Shown here piece by piece: positions 1 to 11,080 of a DNA stretch of 46,690 nucleotides. The stretch is from NCBI GenBank assembly GCA_002395135.1, contig DGWC01000013.1, positions 88,410 through 135,099 on the forward strand, read 5' to 3'. The position numbers and the translations under genes are program-made. The stretch is from Prevotella sp. UBA4268. Lineage in GTDB: Bacteria > Bacteroidota > Bacteroidia > Bacteroidales > Bacteroidaceae. A model generated the notes under the pieces. It made no database searches, was not told where the DNA came from, and saw only the letters and a program-made list of their open reading frames with translations. The stretch's first letter is position 1, and every line of letters starts with the position of its first letter.

Positions 1-26
1 TGCTCTACCAACTGAGCCATATCGGC
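1..26 (-). tRNA. 5' part of a tRNA gene, cut by the window edge
   Basis: The reverse strand reads GCCGATATGGCTCAGTTGGT then AGAGCA. That is a seven-base acceptor strand, the TGG joint and a complete D-arm with the GGT pair typical of tRNAs. The anticodon lies outside the window, so the amino acid cannot be called. A -7 promoter box sits just upstream at 54-61. Confidence 0.85.
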
Positions 27-53
27 AAGAAGAATGATTTTCTAAATGCGGTG

Positions 54-61
54 CAAAGGTA
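54..61 (-). promoter_or_regulatory. -7 promoter box for the partial tRNA
   Basis: CAAAGGTA on the plus strand is TACCTTTG on the minus strand, an exact fit to the Bacteroidota TAnnTTTG element, 27 bases upstream of the tRNA 5' end. No clear -33 TTTG is visible at the expected spacing. The rest of 62-323, up to valS, holds only the valS promoter; I see no other gene. Confidence 0.6.
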
Positions 62-254
62 ATATATTTCTTTGAACTATGAACTGAGTTTTCTGAATTT
101 TATAATTAGTTAACAATCGGAGGCGTTCATGCCTGTCGTTTCGTGAAAGTTGGGTGCTTGTGTCATTTTCAAGCCATTTGATGTTTCATGGCTCCTAAAC
201 TATTAAGTAATCCTAATAATTGAATCATTTTTCTTTTATTTTGATTTAAAACCT

Positions 255-262
255 TACCTTTG
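255..262 (+). promoter_or_regulatory. -7 promoter box for valS
   Basis: TACCTTTG matches TAnnTTTG exactly and lies about 61 bases upstream of the valS ATG. The nearest TTTG upstream (240-243) is only 11 bases away, too close for a standard -33 element. Confidence 0.55.
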
Positions 263-323
263 CATTTATTTTTGTATAAAGAGCAATACGGAAATTTCAC
301 GATAATAATACGATATAAAAAAG

Positions 324-3032
324 ATGGAATTAGCAAGTAAGTATGATCCGCGCGAAGTGGAGTCGAAATGGTATCAGTATTGGGTTGACAACAAATTGTT
401 CAGTTCTAAACCAGATGGACGGGAACCATACACAATCGTTATCCCGCCACCAAACGTAACAGGCGTGTTGCACATGGGCCACATGCTCAACAATACGATA
501 CAAGATATCCTTGTGAGAAGAGCACGCATGGAAGGAAAGAATGCATGCTGGGTGCCTGGCACCGACCATGCTTCCATTGCCACGGAAGCCAAGGTAGTGA
601 AGAAACTTGCAGCAGAAGGCATCAAGAAACACGACCTTACACGTGAGCAGTTTCTTGAGCATGCGTGGGATTGGACTCATGAGCACGGCGGCATTATCCT
701 GAAACAGTTGCGCCGATTGGGTGCCTCCTGCGACTGGGACCGCACGGCTTTCACGATGGACGAGAAGCGTTCTGAGAGTGTTATCAAGGTCTTTGTTGAC
801 TTGTATAACAAAGGACTCATCTATCGCGGCATGCGTATGGTGAACTGGGATCCCAAGGCGCTCACCGCTCTTTCTACAGAAGAGGTGATTTATAAAGAGG
901 AGCAGAGCAAGTTGTTCCATCTGAAATATTATGTAGAAGGACTGAAGGAACTCGACAATCAGGCTCAACTGGAAGAAGAAGGCAACATCATCCATCGCGA
1001 TGAAAAAGGTTTCTATGCCGTCGTTGCCACTACTCGTCCGGAGACAATCATGGGTGATACAGCCATGTGTGTGAATCCTAAAGATCCTAAAAACCAGTGG
1101 CTGAAAGGCAAAAAGGTAATTGTGCCTCTCGTGGGGCGCGTTATTCCCGTGATTGAGGACCGTTATGTGGACATTGAGTTTGGTACGGGCTGTCTGAAAG
1201 TGACACCTGCCCACGATACAAACGACTATATGCTGGGCAAAACCCATCATTTGGAAACCATAGATATCTTCAATCCCGACGGAACCATATCTGAACAGAG
1301 TCCGCTATACGTAGGCATGGACAGGTTTGATTGCCGCAAACAAATTGTGAAAGATCTGCAGAATGCCTCGTTGATGGAGAAAGTGGAGGACTATACCAAT
1401 AAAGTGGGATATTCAGAGCGTAACCCAGATACTGCCATCGAGCCACGGCTCTCGTTGCAATGGTTCCTCAAAATGCAGCATTTCGCAGATATCGCATTGC
1501 CGCCAGTGATGAGCGGTGAATTGAAATTCTATCCCACCAAGTACAAGAATACCTACAAGAACTGGCTGGAAAACATTCAGGACTGGTGTATTAGCCGCCA
1601 ACTGTGGTGGGGACATCGCATACCAGCCTATTATTACGATGAAGAAGAATTTGTGGTTGCAGAAAATGCGGAGAAAGCACTTGCTCTTGCACGTGAAAAA
1701 AGCGGCAATGACAACCTTCAGATGAGCGATTTAAGACAAGATGAGGATGCACTTGACACATGGTTCTCATCGTGGCTTTGGCCGATTTCGCTCTTTGACG
1801 GCATCAATAATCCGGGTAACGAGGAAATCAACTACTACTACCCCACCAGCGATTTGGTGACTGCACCTGACATTATCTTCTTCTGGGTGGCCCGCATGAT
1901 CATGGCCGGAGAGGAATACATGGGCAAAATACCATTCAAGAATGTGTATTTCACTGGTATTGTGCGTGATAAACTTGGACGGAAGATGTCGAAATCGCTG
2001 GGCAATTCACCCGATCCTATTGAACTTATCGAGAAATTTGGTGCCGACGGTGTGCGTATGGGTATGATGCTCTCTGCTCCTGCTGGTAACGATATCCTCT
2101 TCGACGAAGCACTTTGTGAGCAAGGGCGCAACTTCAATAATAAGATTTGGAATGCGTTCCGTCTGGTGAAGGGATGGAAAACGGCAGAAATGGAGCAGCC
2201 AGAGGCATGCAAGACTGCCACTCAATGGTTTGAGGCAAAAATGAAAATGGTGAACGAAGAGATACAAGACCTGTTCTCCAAATACCGTATCTCTGAGGCC
2301 CTGATGGCGGTTTACAAACTTTTCTGGGACGAATTCTCCAGTTGGTATCTTGAAATGGTGAAGCCTGCATACGTGAACGGTGAGCCGCAGCCCATTGACA
2401 ACACTACATATGAAACCACACTTTCGTTCTTCAATAATCTTCTGAAGATGCTTCATCCGTTCATGCCATTCATTACAGAGGAACTTTGGCAGCATCTTTA
2501 TGATAGACAGGAGGGAGAAAGCATCATGCGTGATTGCCTGAGCATACCCTCCGCTACACAGGAAGAAAAAGAACTGTGTGAACGTATGGAACTTGTCAAG
2601 CAGATTGTTTCTGGTGTTCGAATGATTCGCAATCAGAAGAATATCGCTCCGAAGGAGTCTTTGGAATTAATTGCTGTGAATGCTAACAGATATGAAGCAT
2701 ATAATGCCGTGATTGCGAAAATGGCTAATTTGAAGAGCATTCAGGTGATGGCAGAGAAGACTGCCGATTCGAGTTCGTTTATGATTGGAACTGATGAATT
2801 TGCTGTTCCGCTTGGCAATATGATTGACGTTGCAGCCGAAATAGAGAAGGCCGAGGCTCAACTGAAGCACCTTGAAGGATTCCTGATGGGTGTGATGAAA
2901 AAACTGTCAAACGAGAAATTCGTGGCTAATGCACCTGCTAACGTCGTTGCCTTGGAGCGAAAGAAGCAGAGTGATTCTGAGGAAAAGATAGCCTCTCTGA
3001 AAGAATTAATTGCGGAACTGAGAAAAAAGTAA
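324..3032 (+). CDS. valS: Valyl-tRNA synthetase
   Basis: Cytoplasmic class I aminoacyl-tRNA synthetase that charges tRNA-Val and edits mischarged threonine. The 902-residue product has the signature HMGH at residues 50-53 (HIGH box) preceded by PPPNVTG, and the KMSKS loop at 554-558. The stretch between them holds the inserted editing domain ([12 protein letters not shown] and the [12 protein letters not shown] region). The C-terminal 60-70 residues ([20 protein letters not shown] onwards) form the lysine/glutamate-rich coiled-coil arm usual for bacterial ValRS. Length is normal for the family. It starts at the only good ATG after the promoter at 255-262. The next gene begins 26 bases after the stop, so the two may share a transcript. 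Confidence 0.98.
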   Translation: MELASKYDPREVESKWYQYWVDNKLFSSKPDGREPYTIVIPPPNVTGVLHMGHMLNNTIQDILVRRARMEGKNACWVPGTDHASIATEAKVVKKLAAEGIKKHDLTREQFLEHAWDWTHEHGGIILKQLRRLGASCDWDRTAFTMDEKRSESVIKVFVDLYNKGLIYRGMRMVNWDPKALTALSTEEVIYKEEQSKLFHLKYYVEGLKELDNQAQLEEEGNIIHRDEKGFYAVVATTRPETIMGDTAMCVNPKDPKNQWLKGKKVIVPLVGRVIPVIEDRYVDIEFGTGCLKVTPAHDTNDYMLGKTHHLETIDIFNPDGTISEQSPLYVGMDRFDCRKQIVKDLQNASLMEKVEDYTNKVGYSERNPDTAIEPRLSLQWFLKMQHFADIALPPVMSGELKFYPTKYKNTYKNWLENIQDWCISRQLWWGHRIPAYYYDEEEFVVAENAEKALALAREKSGNDNLQMSDLRQDEDALDTWFSSWLWPISLFDGINNPGNEEINYYYPTSDLVTAPDIIFFWVARMIMAGEEYMGKIPFKNVYFTGIVRDKLGRKMSKSLGNSPDPIELIEKFGADGVRMGMMLSAPAGNDILFDEALCEQGRNFNNKIWNAFRLVKGWKTAEMEQPEACKTATQWFEAKMKMVNEEIQDLFSKYRISEALMAVYKLFWDEFSSWYLEMVKPAYVNGEPQPIDNTTYETTLSFFNNLLKMLHPFMPFITEELWQHLYDRQEGESIMRDCLSIPSATQEEKELCERMELVKQIVSGVRMIRNQKNIAPKESLELIAVNANRYEAYNAVIAKMANLKSIQVMAEKTADSSSFMIGTDEFAVPLGNMIDVAAEIEKAEAQLKHLEGFLMGVMKKLSNEKFVANAPANVVALERKKQSDSEEKIASLKELIAELRKK

Positions 3033-3058
3033 TATAGAAAGATTGCGTTATTCGTTGT

Positions 3059-4315
3059 ATGAGAAGAATTCTAGTATTCACTTTGGCATCTATATTTGTC
3101 TTGGCATCATGCCATGATCATGCTGATGAGCCAGAAGTTAAGGTTGTTCCCGATGAGACCATTATGATGTATTTCCCATGGTCGCAAGGGAATGATCATA
3201 TTTATCAGAGTTTCTTGAACAATATCAGTGCCATGAAAATGGCAGTTGAGTTGAACAAGGGAATCGGTAATAGGAAACTCATGGTATATATTGCGCAAAG
3301 TGCCACAAATGGTGTTTTGATTGACATCGCATACAAAGACGGTGTATGCGTAGAGGACACGTTGAAGCGGTATACCAATCTGAATGGCTGGAATTATTCT
3401 CTTTCATCGGGTATTGCCTCGTTTTTCAATGATGTGAAGCAGGCTTCGCAGGGCTCAAAGTCCTATTCAATCATCATGGGGTGTCACGGTATGGGATGGT
3501 TACCTGTTGGCAAGGGCCCGTCATCTGCTAAAAAGGCTCTGATGGATGAGGAGGTCTTCCCCTCTGCTGAAGGCAGTGTTGAAACGCGAGGAAGCAGTGA
3601 AATAGAGACAAATGTTAACAATGAGGTAGAAACAAGGTATTTTGGGCATGCTTCTTTAGAGGATTATCAGGCAAACGTTTCTGAACTCTGCATAGCCATC
3701 AAGAGCACTTTTGGAAGAGTCAAGATGCTCACTATTGACGATTGTTACATGTCGAATATAGAAATAGCGTATGATTTGAGGAATCTGGCAGATTATTATA
3801 TCGCGTCTACATCCGAAGTAACGGTTGACGGTTTGCCCTATCGCACGTTAGGTATAGACTTGATTAATGGGGACTACCAGAGCGTGTGCAATAAGTATGA
3901 CGCATATTATCATTCACCAGATAACAAATTTCCATACGGAACATTGGCTGTCATTAAATTGGATCAGGTGGATGCTGTCGTCAGTCTGATGAAACGCATC
4001 AATGAAAAGTATGACTACAACGGTCTGAATCCGGATGAAATACAGTGGGCTGATAATTACAGATACACCATTTTCTTTGACATGAGCGACTATGTAAGAG
4101 CATTGTGCAAGAACAGCGATGAGGCTCTTTACAATGAGTTCCTGGCTGCCATGGACAAACTGATTCCTTATAAGGCATGGTCGGATGAGTATTATTCAAA
4201 CAAGGTTCACAAAAAAATCAATACTTTCTGTGGCATCACGATTTCCGACCCCACTCGTTCTCCGTCATTGTATCACGAAAAACAAGAAACTAATTGGTGG
4301 AAAGCCACCCATTGA
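3059..4315 (+). CDS. Clostripain-like (C11 family) cysteine peptidase lipoprotein
   Basis: The 418-residue product begins with a lipoprotein signal peptide; the lipobox ends LASC, with Cys18 as the lipidated residue, so it should be anchored on the outside of a membrane. The C11 catalytic signature is present: GCHGMGW with His143, and IDDCYMSNIEIAYDLR with Cys229, the expected His/Cys dyad about 85 residues apart. The segment between them (150-195) is low in complexity and rich in Glu/Ser, and may hold the self-processing site seen in other C11 enzymes. That last point is inference. C11 enzymes cleave after Arg or Lys; the substrate here is unknown. It is followed by a strong bidirectional terminator. 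Confidence 0.87.
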   Translation: MRRILVFTLASIFVLASCHDHADEPEVKVVPDETIMMYFPWSQGNDHIYQSFLNNISAMKMAVELNKGIGNRKLMVYIAQSATNGVLIDIAYKDGVCVEDTLKRYTNLNGWNYSLSSGIASFFNDVKQASQGSKSYSIIMGCHGMGWLPVGKGPSSAKKALMDEEVFPSAEGSVETRGSSEIETNVNNEVETRYFGHASLEDYQANVSELCIAIKSTFGRVKMLTIDDCYMSNIEIAYDLRNLADYYIASTSEVTVDGLPYRTLGIDLINGDYQSVCNKYDAYYHSPDNKFPYGTLAVIKLDQVDAVVSLMKRINEKYDYNGLNPDEIQWADNYRYTIFFDMSDYVRALCKNSDEALYNEFLAAMDKLIPYKAWSDEYYSNKVHKKINTFCGITISDPTRSPSLYHEKQETNWWKATH

Positions 4316-4377
4316 CGAGCGTTCTTCAACAGCAGGAAGTATTTACGAAAGCAATTGTTTCCCAGCAATAGTCTCAT

Positions 4378-4421
4378 AACACAAGAGAGCGACCTATATA
4401 AGCAGGTCGCTCTCTTGTGTT
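4378..4421. terminator. Bidirectional rho-independent terminator
   Basis: A perfect 18-base-pair stem (4378-4395 with 4404-4421) closes an 8-base loop. It sits between the convergent C11 peptidase (+) and fucP (minus) genes and can serve both. Confidence 0.85.
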
Positions 4422-4449
4422 ATATTAAAACATCATACATGTGCTTTCC

Positions 4450-5766
4450 TTATACCTGTTCTTTGGCATGATGCATACGAAAACCGTAGGCGCATACCAC
4501 AACAAAGCAGATGAATGGAAGAATGAATGAAGCATTAGTGGCCGGATAAGAACCAAGAACAGTGCCTTTGTCGATAATGGCCGCTTGTAACGGAGGGAGA
4601 ACAGAACCACCAAGGATGGCCATGATGAGACCTGCCGCACCGAATTTTGCATCATCTCCAAGACCGTTTAGGGCTATACCGTAAATGGTGGGGAACATTA
4701 ACGACATGCAGCCGCTGACACACACCAGACAATACACTCCGTAGCGATTCTGGAAGAAGATCACTCCTGCCGTGAATATCATGGCTAAGATGGCAAAAAT
4801 ACCCAATAGTTTAGCCGGTCTAAGATACTTCATCAGGTAAGTGGCGATGAAGCGTGAGCAGATGAAGAACAGCATGGCATAGATATTGAATCGCTGTGAA
4901 AGCACCTCTGCCGACTGTTCATCCATTCCTTCTGCCATGAAGATGCGGGTTCCATACTGAATGATGAATGTCCAGCACATAATCTGCGCACCTACATAGA
5001 AGAACTGCGCAATCACTCCTTCGCGATAGTATTTCAGCCCGAATATACGCTTTAATGTGGGGAGGAAGTTGATGTCCTTGTTCTGGTCGCCATTCTTAGG
5101 CATCTTGGTCAACAGGATTATCACGAACATCACAGCGATGACAATACCGATAGCCAGGTATGGGGAGATGAGAACAGAGAGGTCGGAATTCTTGAGCGCA
5201 TCAAACTCAGTGTCATTTAATAATGCACGCTCATCACTGCTCATCGGATTCAGTTTGGCCTGTATGAAATTCATGGCCACATACATACCGATGATGGAGC
5301 CGCAAGGATTGAAACATTGAGCCATATTGAGACGTCTCGTTGCTGTTTCTTCGCTTCCCATGGAGAGAATGTATGGATTGCAACTCGTTTCCAGGAACGA
5401 CAGGCCACAGGTCATGATGAAATAGGCTACGAGAAAGCAACCATAGACACCGATACCCTTGGCCGGGAAGAACAACAAAGCACCTGTGGCATAGAGTCCG
5501 AGTCCCATCAGCACGCCGGCCTTGTAGGAGAACTTACGAATAAACATCGCAGCAGGAAACGCCATGGCAAAATATCCGCCATAGAAAGCCACCTGAACCA
5601 GTGTTCCTTCGCTCACACTCATGCGGAAAATCTTAGAGAATGCCTTCACCATAGGATTGGTGATGTCATTGGCAAATCCCCATAGCGCGAAACAGAAGGT
5701 AACAAGGATGAACGGGATGAGATAACTCACCCCGTCCTTGGAGATTAATGAATCTTTTTTTTGCAT
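4450..5766 (-). CDS. fucP: L-fucose:H+ symporter (MFS, FucP family)
   Basis: A 438-residue inner-membrane transporter with about 12 hydrophobic segments. The N-terminal FALWGFANDITNPMVKAF region is the hallmark of the FucP branch of the major facilitator superfamily, with a conserved Asn/Asp pair in helix 1. ETSCNPYI and the FNPCGSIIG stretch in the middle are also FucP-like. It lies 16 bases downstream of fucI on the same strand, which supports L-fucose as substrate. Some FucP relatives carry glucose/galactose or N-acetylglucosamine, so the neighbour is the main reason for choosing fucose. It ends at the terminator shared with the C11 peptidase gene. Confidence 0.9.
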   Translation of the reverse strand: MQKKDSLISKDGVSYLIPFILVTFCFALWGFANDITNPMVKAFSKIFRMSVSEGTLVQVAFYGGYFAMAFPAAMFIRKFSYKAGVLMGLGLYATGALLFFPAKGIGVYGCFLVAYFIMTCGLSFLETSCNPYILSMGSEETATRRLNMAQCFNPCGSIIGMYVAMNFIQAKLNPMSSDERALLNDTEFDALKNSDLSVLISPYLAIGIVIAVMFVIILLTKMPKNGDQNKDINFLPTLKRIFGLKYYREGVIAQFFYVGAQIMCWTFIIQYGTRIFMAEGMDEQSAEVLSQRFNIYAMLFFICSRFIATYLMKYLRPAKLLGIFAILAMIFTAGVIFFQNRYGVYCLVCVSGCMSLMFPTIYGIALNGLGDDAKFGAAGLIMAILGGSVLPPLQAAIIDKGTVLGSYPATNASFILPFICFVVVCAYGFRMHHAKEQV

Positions 5767-5782
5767 GTGTCAACCAATACGA

Positions 5783-7603
5783 TTATTTATAAATCGGTCC
5801 GAAATTTGTGCAGGCACGATAGTCGGCACCTTCTTTGTCCATGCCGAATGCATTCCATGCTGCCGGACGGAAGATGTCCTTGTCGGCAATGTTGTGCATG
5901 CATACGGGGATTCGAAGGATAGAACAAAGAGTGATGATATCTGCACCAATGTGTCCATAGGCAATGGCACCATGGTTGGCTCCCCAGTTATTCATTACTG
6001 AATATACATCCTTAAAGGCATCTTTTGTGGGGTCAAGGCGCGGGGCAAACCATGTGGTGGGCCATGTAGGATCGGTACGCTTGTCGAGAATATCATTCAC
6101 TTCAGGATCAAGGTCAACGGTCCAGCCTTCTGCCAACTGAAGAACGGGGCCAAGGCCTTTCACGATATTCACGCGCATCATGGTCATTGGCATACCTCCT
6201 TTAGATAGGAAATGTGAAGAATAACCGCCTCCGCGGAAGTAGTCGCGGTCTGCCGGCATCCAACTGGTTGCATCCATACATGCGTCAACATCTTCCTGTG
6301 TCATGTTCCAATGCTCTTTCATTGTAGGATTGCCATTGGCATCCGTCATGGCTCCTGTTGCGTCAAGCGTTGTGGCACCACTGTTAATCAAGTGGATGAA
6401 ACCGCCCTTGCCTAAGCCTTCTACATCTTTGCCGGTTACGCGCTTTACGGCTTCTGGACTCCAATAGGTACGGATGTCAGAGAACATGACTCCCTTGTTG
6501 GTCAGCAAATGGCCAAAGAGCATGGATATACCGTTCAGTGAGTCGTTTTCAGTAGCGAGCACGTCTGCTTCACGAATGCCATTCCAGTCGAAACTGGTGC
6601 ACAACATTGATTCTGGGAAATCAAAGTTCGGCTTGTAGTCCGTCCACTGGCGCTGTCCCTGAACACCACCAAGAATGGCATTGTGACCTTTGGACTCCTC
6701 TTTATATCCCATCTCAAGCAGTTTGGGATTTCCATGCATCAGGTCGCGGATAATCATCATGTTCTTTACGGTAAACTCCCAGTCAGCGTCTTTTTCTTCA
6801 CGGTTTTTACCTTTTCCTTTACCGTTGAAGGAAGTCATTGGTGTGCCGGGGAAAAGTGGGCGATCCTCATTGTAATCGTGTCCTTCATGTGGAATGGCAT
6901 ATTTCTTTACCCATTCCATAGCGCGCTCATACTCTTCATGGTCGTAAATGCCAAAGTCTACACGACGGAGTATCTCAACCAGGTCGACATATTCGGTGCG
7001 CATACCGAGATAGTCTTGGAAGAAGTCGGCGTCAACGATACTTCCGGCGATACCCATACATGTGTTTCCTAAAGACAAATATGACTTTCCGCGCATGGTT
7101 GCCACTGCTTGTGCTGCTCGTGCAAAGCGCAAAATCTTCTCAGCAACGTCTTCGGGGATGGTGTTGTCTTGCAAATCCTGCACATCATGTCCGTAAATAC
7201 CGAATGCAGGAAGTCCTTTTTGCGCATGTGCTGCCAATACTGCAGCCAGATAAACAGCACCTGGACGCTCTGTTCCATTGAATCCCCAAACGGCTTTTGG
7301 ATAGAATGGATTCATGTCCATTGTTTCAGAACCATAGCACCAACATGAGGTTACAGTAATTGAAGAGCCAACTCCTTCGCGCTCGAATTTCTCTGCGCAG
7401 GCGGCACTTTCAGCCACGCGTCCGATTGTTGTGTCAGCAATGACACATTCCACGGGTGAACCATCGCCATTGCGGAGGTTGCTCTCAATTAAATCTTTCA
7501 CTGCTTTAGCCAGCAACATGGTTTTCTCTTCCAGACTCTCACGTACTCCTCCCTGACGACCGTCAATCGTTGGGCGAATACCAATTTTAGGATAAGTTTT
7601 CAT
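5783..7603 (-). CDS. fucI: L-fucose isomerase
   Basis: A 606-residue cytoplasmic enzyme that converts L-fucose to L-fuculose; family members usually also act on D-arabinose. The N-terminus ([20 protein letters not shown]), the [10 protein letters not shown] segment and [17 protein letters not shown] near the middle are typical of FucI, and the length is close to the roughly 590 residues usual for the family. It starts at an ATG and is the first gene of a fucI-fucP pair. Neither L-fuculokinase nor L-fuculose-phosphate aldolase is in this window, so the rest of the pathway must be elsewhere. I found no TAnnTTTG box in the 181 bases between this gene and fcl, so regulation is unclear and transcription may enter from upstream. 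Confidence 0.95.
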   Translation of the reverse strand: MKTYPKIGIRPTIDGRQGGVRESLEEKTMLLAKAVKDLIESNLRNGDGSPVECVIADTTIGRVAESAACAEKFEREGVGSSITVTSCWCYGSETMDMNPFYPKAVWGFNGTERPGAVYLAAVLAAHAQKGLPAFGIYGHDVQDLQDNTIPEDVAEKILRFARAAQAVATMRGKSYLSLGNTCMGIAGSIVDADFFQDYLGMRTEYVDLVEILRRVDFGIYDHEEYERAMEWVKKYAIPHEGHDYNEDRPLFPGTPMTSFNGKGKGKNREEKDADWEFTVKNMMIIRDLMHGNPKLLEMGYKEESKGHNAILGGVQGQRQWTDYKPNFDFPESMLCTSFDWNGIREADVLATENDSLNGISMLFGHLLTNKGVMFSDIRTYWSPEAVKRVTGKDVEGLGKGGFIHLINSGATTLDATGAMTDANGNPTMKEHWNMTQEDVDACMDATSWMPADRDYFRGGGYSSHFLSKGGMPMTMMRVNIVKGLGPVLQLAEGWTVDLDPEVNDILDKRTDPTWPTTWFAPRLDPTKDAFKDVYSVMNNWGANHGAIAYGHIGADIITLCSILRIPVCMHNIADKDIFRPAAWNAFGMDKEGADYRACTNFGPIYK

Positions 7604-7673
7604 TTTCAGTTTGTTTTTATTTTATATTAGTCGTTATATAATTTAATGTGAAATCATGCATTCTTTCTCAGTC

Positions 7674-7717
7674 AGATTGCAAATGACGCTCTTTTAGTTG
7701 CAAGACTGCGTCAATCT
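7674..7717. repeat. Imperfect inverted repeat upstream of fucI
   Basis: AGATT at 7674-7678 pairs with AATCT at 7713-7717, and GACGC at 7685-7689 pairs with GCGTC, with an unpaired GCAAAT in the left arm. It lies between fcl and fucI and could be a weak terminator or a control site for fucI. The stem is short, so confidence is low. Confidence 0.3.
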
Positions 7718-7784
7718 TTCTCGTTAGACTCAAGGTATAGCCGTGTTTAAATATGACGTTTTAAACTTGTATCTGTAACCATAA

Positions 7785-8885
7785 TTATATCGGTTTGTGG
7801 TTGATGCATATTCCTTTGCAATACCATTGATACAGTTTGTGTATCCCCTCGTCGATTTCTATACGGTGATGCCATCCGAGACGATGTAGTTTAGACACAT
7901 CTGTCAGTTTCCGCGGTGTGCCGTCTGGTTTGCTGCTGTCCCATTTCAGAATGCCTTTATATCCTATTTCGTTGATGACCATCACCGCAAGGTCATGTAT
8001 AGACACTTCCTTTCCCGTCCCCACATTGATATGGCAGTTGCGTATCTCTTGCTGATGATCATCGTAGGTGTCTTTGAAATCTACATTCAGAAGCACATGT
8101 ACACTGGCATCAGCCATCTCTTCGCTCCACAGAAACTCTCGCATCGGCTTACCGGTGCCCCATAAGGTTACACTGTCTGGGCATATACCGTAGGTTGATA
8201 AAACATCAAGTATTTCTTTTTGTGTGCGATTTCCGTCGATACCGTTTACAGGGCGCAGGTTCAAGTCTTCCCTAATTCCGTCCCAGTTGTCTTCATTCAG
8301 GTGTTTTGCCAGATGAATCTTGCGAATCATGGCAGGCAACACATGACTATTCTCAAGATGGAAATTATCGTTGGGACCATAAAGATTCGTAGGCATGACG
8401 GCGATATAGTTGCATCCGTATTGTAAACTGAAACTTTCACACATTTTCAAACCGGCAATCTTAGCAATGGCATAAGGTTCGTTTGTATATTCCAGTTCGC
8501 TTGTAAGCAAGGCCGTCTCTTTCATGGGTTGCTCTGCCATTCGTGGATAGATACATGTGGATCCGAGAAAGAGTAGTTTTTCTACATGATGGCGGAAACT
8601 CTCCCCTATTACATTTTGCTGTATTTGCAGGTTCTCGTAAATAAAGTCAGCACGATATTTTAGGTTAGCCATGATTCCGCCCACATGTGCTGCCGCCAGT
8701 ACAACAGCATCTGGATGCTCTTCGTCAAAGAACTCTCTTACTTTTATCGGATGAAGTAAGTCGAGTTCTTTGTGGCTTCTGCCTACAAGATTATTATATC
8801 CTCTGGATTTCAGATTGTTCCATATTGCCGAACCAACCAGTCCGTTATGTCCGGCAACATATATCTTAGCGTCTTTGTTCAACAT
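7785..8885 (-). CDS. fcl: GDP-L-fucose synthase
   Basis: NAD(P)-binding short-chain dehydrogenase/epimerase of 366 residues that performs the last step of de novo GDP-L-fucose synthesis: epimerisation and reduction of GDP-4-keto-6-deoxymannose. The Rossmann motif GHNGLVGSA is at residues 13-21, the catalytic Ser region is GSTCIYP, and the Tyr/Lys pair is in PYAIAKIAG. It is some 40 residues longer than the E. coli enzyme because of an insert in the middle of the protein (NGIDGNRTQKEILDVLS), which I believe is common in Bacteroidota versions. It starts 3 bases after the gmd stop, so the two are almost certainly translated from one message. Confidence 0.95.
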   Translation of the reverse strand: MLNKDAKIYVAGHNGLVGSAIWNNLKSRGYNNLVGRSHKELDLLHPIKVREFFDEEHPDAVVLAAAHVGGIMANLKYRADFIYENLQIQQNVIGESFRHHVEKLLFLGSTCIYPRMAEQPMKETALLTSELEYTNEPYAIAKIAGLKMCESFSLQYGCNYIAVMPTNLYGPNDNFHLENSHVLPAMIRKIHLAKHLNEDNWDGIREDLNLRPVNGIDGNRTQKEILDVLSTYGICPDSVTLWGTGKPMREFLWSEEMADASVHVLLNVDFKDTYDDHQQEIRNCHINVGTGKEVSIHDLAVMVINEIGYKGILKWDSSKPDGTPRKLTDVSKLHRLGWHHRIEIDEGIHKLYQWYCKGICINHKPI

Positions 8886-8888
8886 GCT

Positions 8889-9971
8889 TTACTCTGGCAA
8901 CTGTGCTTTTAAATATAGTTTTTTCACGAATCTCATGTCATGGTCAACCATGATTCTAACGAGTTCTTCAAAAGATGTCTTGCCAGGATTCCACCCCAGC
9001 ACTCTTCTCGCTTTTGCCGGATTGCCTAAAAGTTGGTCTACTTCGGCCGGACGGAAATACTTAGGATCTACCTCTACAAGGGCTATTCCTGTTTTTTTGT
9101 CATAACCCTTTTCTTCAACGCCTTCTCCCCTCCATTCCAGTTCAATACCTACATGGTGGAAAGCCATTGTGGCAAATTCCCTTACGGTATGATACTCTCC
9201 TGTTGCGATTACGAAATCGTCGGGCTCGGGCTGTTGCATAATCAGCCACATACATTCCACGTAGTCTTTCGCATATCCCCAGTCGCGCAGTGAGTTCAGA
9301 TTACCAAGATATAATTTGTCTTGCATACCTTGTGCAATGCGTGCTGCGGCCAGCGTTATCTTTCTGGTTACGAAATTCTCTCCTCGTCGTTCACTCTCAT
9401 GATTGAAAAGAATGCCATTGCAGCAAAACATCTGATAGGATTCACGGTAGTTCTTCATAATCCAGAATCCATAGAGTTTGGCTACGGCGTAGGGAGAGCG
9501 CGGATAGAACGGTGTGGTTTCACTTTGCGGAACCTCCTGCACTTTACCATATAACTCGCTTGTACTGGCTTGATAGATCTTGCATGATTTCTCAAGGCCA
9601 CAGATACGTACTGCTTCCAGCAATCTAAGCACACCAACAGCATCGGTATCAGCAGTGTATTCTGGTACGTCGAAACTTACTTTCACATGACTTTGCGCGG
9701 CTAAGTTGTAAATTTCAGTGGGTTTCGTTTCGCCGATAATCCTGATTAACGATGAAGAATCAGTCATATCGGCCCAGTGAAGATTCACAAGTCGCGCCTT
9801 TTTCATATCACGCACCCACTCATCCAGGTATAGATGTTCAATGCGGCCTGTATTGAAAGAGGATGATCTTCGCAAAAGACCATGCACCTCATAACCTTTC
9901 TCAATCAAAAACTCTGCCAGATAACTTCCGTCCTGGCCTGTAATTCCTGTTATTAATGCAACATTCTTCAT
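8889..9971 (-). CDS. gmd: GDP-mannose 4,6-dehydratase
   Basis: A 360-residue extended short-chain dehydrogenase that converts GDP-D-mannose to GDP-4-keto-6-deoxy-D-mannose, the substrate of the downstream Fcl. The N-terminus [20 protein letters not shown] is the nucleotide-binding motif, followed by [14 protein letters not shown], a Gmd signature. The active site is visible as [10 protein letters not shown] with the [11 protein letters not shown]yr-Lys pair. Length is usual. It is the middle gene of manC-gmd-fcl, 41 bases after manC. Confidence 0.97.
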   Translation of the reverse strand: MKNVALITGITGQDGSYLAEFLIEKGYEVHGLLRRSSSFNTGRIEHLYLDEWVRDMKKARLVNLHWADMTDSSSLIRIIGETKPTEIYNLAAQSHVKVSFDVPEYTADTDAVGVLRLLEAVRICGLEKSCKIYQASTSELYGKVQEVPQSETTPFYPRSPYAVAKLYGFWIMKNYRESYQMFCCNGILFNHESERRGENFVTRKITLAAARIAQGMQDKLYLGNLNSLRDWGYAKDYVECMWLIMQQPEPDDFVIATGEYHTVREFATMAFHHVGIELEWRGEGVEEKGYDKKTGIALVEVDPKYFRPAEVDQLLGNPAKARRVLGWNPGKTSFEELVRIMVDHDMRFVKKLYLKAQLPE

Positions 9972-10012
9972 AATGATGACTTCAGAATAATTTATGATTC
10001 AATAATACTTGA

Positions 10013-11080
10013 CTACCCTTCTTCTGAAAACTGCTTGATGCGCTGTTCTTCTGATAGTTTGCAAATCAAGAGTCGGCCGTCTTCTTCGGCAATGATATAT
10101 CCGTCCAAGCCTTGAACAACCACCTTCTTCTGTCCCAATGTATGAACAATACAATTATGACTATCGAATAGTTTTACGTTGTTGCCGATGATACTGTTGC
10201 CATATAGGTCATGCTTTGTCTGTGCAAGCAGTGATCCCCAAGTCCCCAAATCGCTCCATCCGAAATCAGCAGGACATACGAATATCTCTTCTGCCTTCTC
10301 CATGATGGCATAGTCTACAGAAATGTTCTCGCATTCGGGGAACCATTTGTCAATCTCTTCTTGTTCTTTAGGTGTGCCATATACAGGCAGCAGTTTTTCG
10401 AAAACCTTGTTGATGGAAGGACTGTAGATACGATATGCATTGACAATTGTATTTACATTCCAGATGAAAATACCGGCATTCCAATAATAACTCTTGTTGC
10501 GGATATACTGAAGAGCCGTTGAAAGGTCTGGTTTCTCGCGGAAACTGTCAACTCTGAATATCTCCTTGTTGCGTGCACTGTTTGAACTCAAATCAGCCTG
10601 AATATATCCGTAGCCAGTTTCGGGGCGGTTTGGTTTCATGCCGAGTGTTATGATAGCATCTGTTTCGCCTGTAAACTGCAAGCACGTTGATACTACTCGT
10701 CTGAATTCTGGCGTGTTTGTGACGATATGATCGCTTGGCGTTACCACGATATTTGCTTTTGGGTCTTTTGCCTTAATGCGCCAACTGACGTAGCAAATAC
10801 AGGGAGCCGTATTCCGCCTACATGGTTCGCAGAGAATATTCTCTGTAGGTACCTGCGGCAGTTGTTCTTTCACAATACCGGCATATTTCTTGTTTGTTAC
10901 AACCCATACATTCTCTGGAATACAAATACCCTCGAAACGGTCGTATGTGAGTTGCAGTAACGATCTTCCTATACCAAGAACGTCGATAAACTGCTTCGGC
11001 CTTTCTGTTGTGCTCATTGGCCAGAAACGACTGCCAACGCCACCAGCCATGATTACGACGTGATTGTTGATTTGAGCCAT
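10013..11080 (-). CDS. manC: Mannose-1-phosphate guanylyltransferase (GDP-mannose pyrophosphorylase)
   Basis: Makes GDP-mannose from GTP and mannose-1-phosphate, supplying Gmd. The pyrophosphorylase motif VIMAGGVGSRFWPMS is at the N-terminus and the ERPKQF segment follows; FREKP and NAGIFIW are further nucleotidyltransferase motifs. I chose the ATG at 11080 (355 residues) because the family starts just before the MAGG motif; the reading frame stays open to a TTG at 11119. This is the shorter ManC form without a phosphomannose isomerase domain. It is the first gene of the GDP-fucose operon, with a promoter at 11182-11213. Confidence 0.94.
   Translation of the reverse strand: MAQINNHVVIMAGGVGSRFWPMSTTERPKQFIDVLGIGRSLLQLTYDRFEGICIPENVWVVTNKKYAGIVKEQLPQVPTENILCEPCRRNTAPCICYVSWRIKAKDPKANIVVTPSDHIVTNTPEFRRVVSTCLQFTGETDAIITLGMKPNRPETGYGYIQADLSSNSARNKEIFRVDSFREKPDLSTALQYIRNKSYYWNAGIFIWNVNTIVNAYRIYSPSINKVFEKLLPVYGTPKEQEEIDKWFPECENISVDYAIMEKAEEIFVCPADFGWSDLGTWGSLLAQTKHDLYGNSIIGNNVKLFDSHNCIVHTLGQKKVVVQGLDGYIIAEEDGRLLICKLSEEQRIKQFSEEG

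Noticed and set aside
330..1250. A 306-codon open frame on the minus strand within valS
   Set aside because: Antisense shadow of valS without family features.
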